Shown in pieces: positions 27,201 through 34,422 of a stretch of 64,000 nucleotides of DNA. The DNA comes from Tolypothrix tenuis PCC 7101 (GTDB lineage Bacteria > Cyanobacteriota > Cyanobacteriia > Cyanobacteriales > Nostocaceae), in assembly GCF_002368295.1 (NCBI RefSeq), contig NZ_AP018248.1, positions 4,868,500 through 4,932,499 on the forward strand, given 5' to 3'. Position numbers and translations under genes: made by a program. Under the pieces are notes generated by a model. It ran no database searches and was not told the DNA's origin. It worked only from the letters and a program-made list of their open reading frames with translations. Position 1 is the stretch's first letter. Every line of letters begins with the position of its first letter.

Positions 27201-29641
27201 TGTTCGAGATTAGGTTGAACGATGCGCCATCCCCGACGCAAATCTTCGTAAAGGCGGTATTCAATCAGTTTGCGAAAAGCTTCTTCATTGCGTCGCTTAC
27301 CACCACTAAATTCTGCTGGTTGCTTGGCGTAGTCGTTTTGAGTAATTCCCATGTACTGGATGACTACACTGGCTAATTCGCTGTGGGTGAGTTGTTGTTT
27401 AGCTTGTATTGCGCCTAAAAGTGCAGCCCTTAAGAAACTGGTTTGGACAAAATCATTGAAATGTCCAGCTTGTAATGAAGCATCTTGACGGTTATCGGTA
27501 AAGCTGAGAATTTTGGCAGCTTTGGCTTTTTCACCTGTGAAGACTTGCTTGAGGCGGCTGGTGGTAGAAAGACAAAGCAAGGTGGTGGCGGTACTGCGTC
27601 CTTCACTGCTGAGGCGAGAGAGTTTGGTAAATTCGTTGCGCTTCTTGTCATGGAGTACGCCGCAGTTGAGACAGGTAAGAAAGGGTTTGGGAATAAACCA
27701 ACAAGTGGTTCCTTGTAACAGGGAGGATGTAACTTTACCATTGGCTAGGACTTGGAGTTTTTGAGGGATAAACGGCGCAAAGTCTTTTTTGGCAACCCGT
27801 CCTTTCTTTTTGGTTTCAGTGAACCAAGAATCAGGAAGTCTATCTTCATCGTCTGTATCCCATAGTCCTGGTTCATCTAGGGTGAGATAACCTGCGGTAA
27901 TATCTACATCGTCTGGACTGATATCCAATGCTGTGGGCAACTGGGGTAGGATGATGTGCTTATCGGCATCGTAGCGCACGACATAGTAATCCTGTCCGCA
28001 TTCCCGACAAAAAACCAGGGGATAAAGCAGACGGTTGTCGGTGGTTGTATATTGTCCTTCGAGGGTGAAATGCCGTTTGTCTCTATTTTCAATGGTGGCG
28101 TAAACGCTTCCCCCTTGGGAAATGAACTGATGCAGGCGAAATGCCAGTCCTTTGGTTTTGCTTCCCCAGAGGAACATCTGTTTGAGAACTGTTAAACAAG
28201 TTTCCTCTGGAAGCTGGGTTTGTTCGGCAAGTTTGGTTGCACCTGTTTCTAAACTAATCGGTTGCCGGCGGACGAGATGCCCTTCTCTTGCTTCTAAACC
28301 GAAGTTCATCTCTATCCAGTAGCTAAGGGGATGATTTTGAAATTCTGTTAGTGTCTGTTCTAAGTCGCTGGGTAAGCCTGCCAAAATTGCTTGACGTAGT
28401 TGTTCTATGGTAGGTTCAGCACGTTGGATAGAACGTTCTAAAGTCTCATCAATGACGTTGCTGGGTTTGATTTCCACACCAAATAACTTACTAGCAACAT
28501 CTGCCACTACCTGACGGCGTTGTTGACGAGAACCTTCTGTTGACATGGTGGCGCTGGTGCCAATGCAGAGTAATTCGTCATTACTTTTGCTGCGTTGCCG
28601 GAGTTTACGAATTAAGATGGCAACATCTGCGCCTTGTCGTCCGCGATAGGTATGTAATTCATCCAGTACCAAGAATTTTAAATTAGCAGATTCGACCAGT
28701 TTATTTTCGTGAGTGCGTGAGAGCATTAACTCTAACATCACGTAGTTGGTGAGCAAAATATGGGGTGGGTTGTTTTGAATATCGGTTTTTCTGGTTAAAC
28801 TTTCTTGTCCGGTGTATTGTTCGACGCGAATGTGAGTATTGGGAACTTGGCGTAAAAATTTGTCGAGTTCTTCTTTTTGGGAGTTAATTAAGGCATTCAT
28901 GGGATAAACCAATATTGCCCTAACTCCAGAAATTTCGGGATGACGCAGTAAATCATCAAAAATAGGCACAACGTAAGTCATGCTTTTACCGGAACCTGTG
29001 CCTGTGGTGACAACGTAGGGTTCTTGGCGTTGTGCGGTTTCAAATGCTTGCTTTTGGTGGTAATGGAAAGTAAAAGGTGTTCTGTCTTTTTTGCAGAAGT
29101 AGTTTTCGCTGTCTGGATGGAGGGTTTGCTGTTGTACTAATTCTTTGACTGTTGCACCTTTTTTATAGCTGGGATTGAGTTGTACTAGGGGATCTGTCCA
29201 GAGTTGTCCTTTGTCTAATTCTGCGTCTACAAATTCTTTGACTTTAGAGTCGCGGATTTTGAGGAAGCTTTCTATATAGCGGCGGTAGTCGCCTATTACT
29301 TCGTTGCGGAAGTTGAAAATATCGAGTTCATTCGTATTTGATAATTCGTCATTTGTAATTGAGGGCTGGGGTTGAGTGCGTCCTAAGCGTTGATTAATCC
29401 ATTCTTGAAGTTGGTGATTGAAAATTGAATTAACAGTTGATAAGTTGAGAATTTCTGCAAATTCTTTGAACTCCCAATCTTCAGGAATACTGGAAAATAA
29501 AAGCGTTAGTTGTTCGGAAGTGACAGTTACCACACCTGTACAATCTAGTAATGCTAGTTTTTGACTAAGAAATGTGCTAGCTGCTACGATTGCGCTTTCA
29601 TTCTGTTGTAATAAATCTTGAAGTTTAATTGGGAGCTTCAT
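24296..29641 (-). CDS. Giant DEAD/DEAH helicase with DUF1998 and C-terminal nuclease-like domain
   Basis: 1781 residues. The helicase core has TGTGSGKS at 213-220, DELH at 327-330, TSATM near 362 and QRSGRAGRSG in the second lobe. This is the YprA/MrfA-type helicase group. Three zinc-like Cys pairs follow (FCRECGQDY, CLNCGVLHD, CANCGYYHD...CENCG), then a DUF1998 C-terminal region with the CIQACYECLLSY cluster. The last 100 residues (DFERVVLQEIYQRGY...KPDFVYEKEAIALFCDGSVH) resemble a PD-(D/E)XK/VSR-like nuclease domain. In class 1 DISARM the helicase (DrmA) and DUF1998 protein (DrmB) are separate; here they are one chain. Probably DNA-restricting, as the last gene of a leftward defence operon. 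Confidence 0.8.
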   Translation of the reverse strand: MKLPIKLQDLLQQNESAIVAASTFLSQKLALLDCTGVVTVTSEQLTLLFSSIPEDWEFKEFAEILNLSTVNSIFNHQLQEWINQRLGRTQPQPSITNDELSNTNELDIFNFRNEVIGDYRRYIESFLKIRDSKVKEFVDAELDKGQLWTDPLVQLNPSYKKGATVKELVQQQTLHPDSENYFCKKDRTPFTFHYHQKQAFETAQRQEPYVVTTGTGSGKSMTYVVPIFDDLLRHPEISGVRAILVYPMNALINSQKEELDKFLRQVPNTHIRVEQYTGQESLTRKTDIQNNPPHILLTNYVMLELMLSRTHENKLVESANLKFLVLDELHTYRGRQGADVAILIRKLRQRSKSNDELLCIGTSATMSTEGSRQQRRQVVADVASKLFGVEIKPSNVIDETLERSIQRAEPTIEQLRQAILAGLPSDLEQTLTEFQNHPLSYWIEMNFGLEAREGHLVRRQPISLETGATKLAEQTQLPEETCLTVLKQMFLWGSKTKGLAFRLHQFISQGGSVYATIENRDKRHFTLEGQYTTTDNRLLYPLVFCRECGQDYYVVRYDADKHIILPQLPTALDISPDDVDITAGYLTLDEPGLWDTDDEDRLPDSWFTETKKKGRVAKKDFAPFIPQKLQVLANGKVTSSLLQGTTCWFIPKPFLTCLNCGVLHDKKRNEFTKLSRLSSEGRSTATTLLCLSTTSRLKQVFTGEKAKAAKILSFTDNRQDASLQAGHFNDFVQTSFLRAALLGAIQAKQQLTHSELASVVIQYMGITQNDYAKQPAEFSGGKRRNEEAFRKLIEYRLYEDLRRGWRIVQPNLEQCGLLVIEYDGLQEDCADNNLWQKHRHPLLLQATPQQRFVITQALLNHLRRELAIDAKLLQPDQKDSLRSEVIQTIKEPWVFDENEYLHLATWATISSGSERAKVKLTTRSKIGRFLRSPNTWSLRSQTLTDTEFNSLITTLVSALCDAGYLLQQKSEVQLQISSLLWKATNLKEIPADPLTSRRLQGNDQASISVNQFFQEFYQTNALQIQTMEGREHTGQVSNKDRQEREEKFRQGQLAALFCSPTMELGIDISDLSVVHLRNVPPSPANYAQRSGRAGRSGQEALVITYASIGSGHDQYFFKRQNQMVAGVVAPPKLELANQDLIKSHVYSIWLAHTGVYLEDSMNKLLDLELEGYPLKDSIRQQLTLSPAKLAQCLQATQSILSDFFCQEDLQKASWYSVNWLQLTIENALNAFDRACKRWRELYTESVKQLESARRTIDRSARGDVTQEERSNAEAQAREAQRQIDLLVGQTQGKSNSQFEFYPYRYFAAEGFLPGFNFPRLPVRAFIPAGEGGEFISRPRSMALREFAPSNILYYEGSKFMVAKTKVPVGGIEGDYKRVSVCANCGYYHDGDFRDTCENCGVEIKPDVHNNVAKLTRVLPMETAIARRRERITCDEEERLKYGYNITTHFRYANQKRESAIVQAADATPLFKLTYGATATIWRINRGLKKNREDRGFKLNPTTGVWGDNKNPQSQQTPDSLHTEVNLMVDDTCNILVVEPLNIPADNREAFITTLQYVLETAIQAVYKLEADELDSERLGEGKYLLFWEAAEGGAGVLSQLLEKPEAFKKIADAAMDICHFTQPKESCIQACYECLLSYRNQFDHALINRHLIKPWLDLLLESSVITQTKGLSRDEQYQKLLQQTDPNSDFERVVLQEIYQRGYKLPDASQKLIPEANCKPDFVYEKEAIALFCDGSVHDSPDKRKQDQIERDNLRYNTGYTVLTLRHDEDWGAKLVILASL

Positions 29642-29666
29642 TGTTTTATATGTATTGTTGATATTT

Positions 29667-30461
29667 TTAGATTTCTTTTAAAAATCTCCTGATTTCCTCC
29701 ACATCTATTTTTAAACGTTCAGAAATTTGTTGAACACTTAATCCTAGTTCCAGTAAAATAGGTATCATTTCCAATTTAGTTTCTAGTTTTCCTTCTTCCT
29801 TACCTTCTTCTTTCGCTTCTTGATAAACTCTAGTTTCTTTCAGCAAGTTTAGGTTTAGCATGGTTTCTATTTCCTCACGGCTCAAATTAGGAAACTTGTA
29901 GACTACGATTGTCTCTATAAATTCTAGAACTTTTCTTTGGGTGAGAGTGTCTGTTAATTGTTCTTTAGCTTTATTAATTAGGGTTTTGGCTAATTCTCCG
30001 GCTTTTTCCTCACTCTCTACAACTAAGCGGACAATTCCTATTCCCAGAGAATCGTCTGGTACGTCGTCAAGTTCATCTAGGTAAAAGCGACGTAGATGTG
30101 GTTCTAATAAAGAACGATAACGTTGGGGATAGGTACGTTCATTGCTGCGCTTGTCATAGATAACTATTGCAAACCAATCAGGGTTAGGTGGCTGATATTG
30201 AGTGAAGTAAAGGAATATACTAGTGAATAGTCTGTCATAAAATTCTTCATCTTTATAAAACTGAATTTCGATAAAGTACAGCGCTTCATTAGGGAATTCT
30301 GCAAATGGAGAAAATACCCCATCTAATCGGAAGCTTTTTTGTTTAATTTCTGGGGCAATAAACTCATATATATTGGTGTTAGTATCTGGCTTACCAATGA
30401 TTTCAAAAAAGATGTTGGGAAATTCTTTAAATATTTCATAGAAAATTGCATCTGTTTTCAT
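29667..30461 (-). CDS. Rpn/DUF2887-type PD-(D/E)XK nuclease
   Basis: 264 residues beginning MKTDAIFYEIFKEFPNIFFE. The nuclease core has FRLDGVF and LYFIEIQFYKDEEFYDRLF (Asp...Glu-x-Gln). The tail (EAKEEGKEEGKLETKLEMIP and LGLSVQQISERLKIDVEEIR) is typical of the Rpn/transposase-31-like family, common in cyanobacteria. The family has been proposed to promote recombination and, in some cases, to act in anti-phage defence. It sits between the methyltransferase gene (17 bp) and the giant helicase gene (25 bp), so it may be a member or an inserted passenger of that operon. Confidence 0.85.
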   Translation of the reverse strand: MKTDAIFYEIFKEFPNIFFEIIGKPDTNTNIYEFIAPEIKQKSFRLDGVFSPFAEFPNEALYFIEIQFYKDEEFYDRLFTSIFLYFTQYQPPNPDWFAIVIYDKRSNERTYPQRYRSLLEPHLRRFYLDELDDVPDDSLGIGIVRLVVESEEKAGELAKTLINKAKEQLTDTLTQRKVLEFIETIVVYKFPNLSREEIETMLNLNLLKETRVYQEAKEEGKEEGKLETKLEMIPILLELGLSVQQISERLKIDVEEIRRFLKEI

Positions 30462-30478
30462 AAAGTCCTAATTACGAA

Positions 30479-33400
30479 TTATTTAAACATTCTATCCCAA
30501 GCCTCTAAAACTAATCTTTGTGTACGGTATTCGCCAAATTGCTTAATTTCGTTGTTTTTTAAAACGCGGAATGTTTCGCTGGGGAAGTCTTCGCCATAAA
30601 CATCAGCAGGGTCGAGAATATATCGCAGTTCATCACGGGTGAGTCCGTAGAGTTTGGCGTAATATGCGTCTAATTCTGCTCTTAATAATGCGCGTCTGTT
30701 AGGATTCCAAATAAAGGGTTCGCCGTTGTATCCCATATCTTTGGCGAAGGGTTGGATATCCCAAGCGGTGTAGACTAATTCAAGTACGCGGATACTGATA
30801 AATTCTATATCTTCTTGGGTGTAGGATTCGGGGGTAAGTACAGGTAGCTGTTTAAGAATAAAAAAGCTAAAGTTATTTCCACCCATTTTTTGACGAGTTA
30901 TAAAATCAAAAACTAAACTACTAAAATTTGCTTGTAAACAAGCAACTAGAGTTGCTTTATCTACTCCAACTAAAATAACAGGTGCGCTATGTCCTACAGC
31001 TACTTTAGGAAGTATGCTAAAAATAGCAGTTCGCTCATCAGTTGCTCGACAAATCCCTCGAAAAGCTAACAACCATTCTTTATTCCAGTTATTAATTAAC
31101 CTATTCTCAACCTCAGCACCACTTACCCAATAACGTGGTTGAATAGTAACACTTGGGTCTTGTTTGATTTCATCTGGTACTTGAGGTAAAATTCCAACAT
31201 TTAAATTAGCTTGTGTTGTACTTTCATAAGTTGAGTAACGGTGATCAAACTGGTGAAACATCTTTGCTTCATAAAGTGAAACTAGATTATTACCTGCTTC
31301 ATCTTTAAACAAACTGCTATCATTCGCCATATCAAACATTCGTATAAACGAAATACCCCAAGAATTTCTATCTGTTGTTTCATGTTGGAGAATAGGTACA
31401 TTATGATAAATTTTCTTAGTTATTTCAGCGTCAACACGAGTGCGGAAAATAGGACAAGTTAAAGTATTAGGATTTAAGCTAATTAAATCAGATGCTGTTA
31501 TTTCAACTCTTCTATCTAAATTTTCTATTTCTGATAGTTTGACAATTTTGAATACAAATTTTGTTGGAAGGCTCATTTCCTGACCACGAATTGATAACAT
31601 ACAAAAGCCTTCTCTACTTTCTGAACCATGAAAGAAATTGCGTATTTCAAAAAAGTCGAATAAAGAATCTAACTGTCCATTTATAGCTACAGAAGCAAAA
31701 AATTGTTTAGTTGTATCACTTGTAGCAATACCAGTAGGAACAATTACACCTAGTCTTCCATTAGTTGAAATTATTTTTCTAGTAGTTTCTGCAAACACAG
31801 CATAGGTATTGATATCTCCAACAGCAGTTAAAGGAAATCTGCCCGACTCTCGAATAAACTTACTCTGTGCCTCAGCATCATGTTTAGCTTCTTCCCAAGC
31901 TTGTGCTAAATCAGGATTCTTCTTTGGTAATTCTTTAATCAACTTCTCCCGTGCTGCTTTATTTATAGCATTAGCAATTTCGGCACTTTGAGAAGCAAAA
32001 AACTCCTTTTCTTGTAACTTAATTCGCTCCCAAGGTGGATTTCCTAACACACAATCAAAACCACCTTCTTCAAACACTTCAGGAAACTCTAAAGGCCAGT
32101 GAAAGAAATGCTTATTTTCAGCTAACTTATTTGCTGCATCTACAATCTTTTGCGTTGACAAATTACCACGTAAAAGCTGAGTTAACACCGCAGTTGTCGG
32201 TAACATCTGCAAATTATATTCAGTCAAAGTTGTGAAAAATGCCGCAGTCCATAAATTACACGCGGAGTAATCTCGCCACCATCCTGAATCTTTACGAGTT
32301 TGCTGATATCGTGCTTGCTTTTCTCTCACTTGTTGCGGTGTTGCTTCAGGTATATGTCCCAACTCCCGCACGCTTTCTGCGTAATGTGTACGTTTTGGTT
32401 CTAAACCTCCAAACAGTGATAATTGTCCCTGATTATCTGTCTCCCGTTCTTTCTTATTCCGCTTCTTAAACTGTGTCGCTAACTTCTTATCATCCCCAGT
32501 CACAGCCTTATACGCTTCATCGGGTATCCCTTCATCCAAACAATTAATATCCAACACTCCCACCAGAGAATTACCACATTTAATTCTGTGATCTAAAAAG
32601 GTGAGTGGTAACTTACCAGGAAAGCCTTCAATCCATAACGCCACCTTACACAAATCCACAGCTAATGGGTTTAAATCAACCCCATATATACAATTTTGAA
32701 TAACATCTCGAATCGCTAATTTTAAAGGTTCACTGCCCGGTTCTGCTTCGCCAGTACGAACTTTAGCTAATTCTTTTCCAATGCGTCTTGCTGCTGCTAA
32801 AAGAAAATGTCCCGAACCGCAAGCTGGATCGCAAACTTTTAAATCCAGAAGTGCTGCTTCTAATTCTTGATTATTTTCTGAGTTGCGAAGCTTCTCTTTT
32901 GTACTGCGAAGTTTTTCTTCAATTACTGGTACAAGTGCTGTTTTGATAAGTTGTTGTACAAGCTGCGGCGGGGTATAGTAAGAGCCAGTAGTTTTCCTTT
33001 CACTACCAAATACCAAAGCAAATTCATATCTCCCCTGACTCTGTGTTACCTGGGGATGAAAATCTAATAAACTCTCATAAACACTACCCAATTCTTCCAC
33101 ATCCAAGTACTCATAATTCACCCGACGCAGTTGTACCTTATCTTGATATAACGACAACTGACGAATTGCTACAAGTAAATCATAATTATCAATTGCACAA
33201 TCATCTAAAGCAGACAGAGTATTAGAGCCAAATAAATCTCCATTCAGGGGAGACAAACCCAGTACTTCCCCACGCCAGTTTTCATCAAATAGTAAAAAAG
33301 TTACCCGCAAACCTTGCCATAAATCTTGAAAACCTTCCCGCCGCCAATGAGGACGTTCGGCTAACTCTCGCAGTCGCTCAATGCTGTAATATTCTCGGTA

Positions 33401-34360
33401 GATTCGTGCTTTTTCTACATCATCCCCAATTAATAATAAATTGCGCGATTCTGCCACCATTAAAAACAGCAGGCGATAAATTAGCCGCAACAATTGGCGA
33501 TAAAATTCGTAGTTTGTAATTTCTGTTTCGTAGTGGGGGATAATTCCTAATTTTTGGCGCAGGTGTTCGTTTTGTGGATGTTGAATAAAGCCGTTACCTA
33601 GCTGAACTAAAGCTTGTTCAACCCCATCGCGAAGTTTATCGCGTACCCGTCCACCTTGTTGCAGCGCTTCTTGGTGGTAATATTCCAGCAGACATTTATC
33701 CGCATCATCCACAGCTTCTGGCAAGCGGGAACGGTGGAACAGCCGATAAAATAAGCCAAACTCAGCAAAGTTTTCACCGTTGAGAATTTGCTCTAAGTCA
33801 AATTCGATATAAGTAAGACGAGTCATCAGAGAAGAATCACGTAGCAACCGCCAACGAAAACCATTAGTTGCGATCGCCCACAAATGCTCTGTCTTGTTAA
33901 GATACTCCTGCACCAGGGCGTGTGCTGATAGCCTGGGTGTACCACTGGGCGGACGTTTATCAACTTCTAGCCGACAACCAATAATGTGGATAGGTGGTTT
34001 ATTTTCTCCGTTTTCTGCACGATGGGAAATTGCATAAGTTTGTCCCTCCACCACTTCGGCTGTTGCAGTATATACAGGGTCATAGCCTAGACTCTTGAGT
34101 AATGGCACAGCCCAAAGTTCACGAGTAATAGTTGTAGCGGTGTTATTTTCATCTAACCTTGCCAATGACCTTTGAAATGCTGCCCAGTATGCTTTAGCAT
34201 CGCCCCAAGCAGTAGCAATTTCATCTGCTAATTTGTCAGTTTTATTAAAACCAAAATCCTCTGGTGATTGTCCTTTGATACTGCCTTCTAGCATTTGGGC
34301 AGTCATATCTGGAGCGAGTAAATTTCCTTCAATTTGAAGCGCAGTTAATGTAGTTTTCAT
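30479..34360 (-). CDS. N6-adenine DNA methyltransferase, DrmMI/Eco57I-like
   Basis: 1293 residues. An N-terminal 430-residue region (WGDAKAYWAAFQRSLARLDE; IATNGFRWRLLRD) resembles a type IIG-like target or nuclease-related region. The catalytic domain has SAM motif I DPACGSGHFL at 511-520, VDLNPLAVDLCKVALWIEG near 561-579, and NPPW at 774-777, the signature of gamma-type N6-adenine methyltransferases. The C-terminal part is a likely recognition region. In DISARM class 1 and BREX such enzymes mark self DNA. It is adjacent to a SNF2 helicase and a DUF1998 helicase, so host modification in a restriction system is the best guess. Confidence 0.85.
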   Translation of the reverse strand: MKTTLTALQIEGNLLAPDMTAQMLEGSIKGQSPEDFGFNKTDKLADEIATAWGDAKAYWAAFQRSLARLDENNTATTITRELWAVPLLKSLGYDPVYTATAEVVEGQTYAISHRAENGENKPPIHIIGCRLEVDKRPPSGTPRLSAHALVQEYLNKTEHLWAIATNGFRWRLLRDSSLMTRLTYIEFDLEQILNGENFAEFGLFYRLFHRSRLPEAVDDADKCLLEYYHQEALQQGGRVRDKLRDGVEQALVQLGNGFIQHPQNEHLRQKLGIIPHYETEITNYEFYRQLLRLIYRLLFLMVAESRNLLLIGDDVEKARIYREYYSIERLRELAERPHWRREGFQDLWQGLRVTFLLFDENWRGEVLGLSPLNGDLFGSNTLSALDDCAIDNYDLLVAIRQLSLYQDKVQLRRVNYEYLDVEELGSVYESLLDFHPQVTQSQGRYEFALVFGSERKTTGSYYTPPQLVQQLIKTALVPVIEEKLRSTKEKLRNSENNQELEAALLDLKVCDPACGSGHFLLAAARRIGKELAKVRTGEAEPGSEPLKLAIRDVIQNCIYGVDLNPLAVDLCKVALWIEGFPGKLPLTFLDHRIKCGNSLVGVLDINCLDEGIPDEAYKAVTGDDKKLATQFKKRNKKERETDNQGQLSLFGGLEPKRTHYAESVRELGHIPEATPQQVREKQARYQQTRKDSGWWRDYSACNLWTAAFFTTLTEYNLQMLPTTAVLTQLLRGNLSTQKIVDAANKLAENKHFFHWPLEFPEVFEEGGFDCVLGNPPWERIKLQEKEFFASQSAEIANAINKAAREKLIKELPKKNPDLAQAWEEAKHDAEAQSKFIRESGRFPLTAVGDINTYAVFAETTRKIISTNGRLGVIVPTGIATSDTTKQFFASVAINGQLDSLFDFFEIRNFFHGSESREGFCMLSIRGQEMSLPTKFVFKIVKLSEIENLDRRVEITASDLISLNPNTLTCPIFRTRVDAEITKKIYHNVPILQHETTDRNSWGISFIRMFDMANDSSLFKDEAGNNLVSLYEAKMFHQFDHRYSTYESTTQANLNVGILPQVPDEIKQDPSVTIQPRYWVSGAEVENRLINNWNKEWLLAFRGICRATDERTAIFSILPKVAVGHSAPVILVGVDKATLVACLQANFSSLVFDFITRQKMGGNNFSFFILKQLPVLTPESYTQEDIEFISIRVLELVYTAWDIQPFAKDMGYNGEPFIWNPNRRALLRAELDAYYAKLYGLTRDELRYILDPADVYGEDFPSETFRVLKNNEIKQFGEYRTQRLVLEAWDRMFK

Positions 34361-34422
34361 ATATAGAGAATTAAGAATAAAAATTACGTTTGCTTTGGCG
34401 CTTTAGCGCTACTACGAGCCTT

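Noticed and set aside
27430..27764. Opposite-strand frames inside the giant helicase gene
   Set aside because: They are shadows of the high-quality helicase coding sequence.
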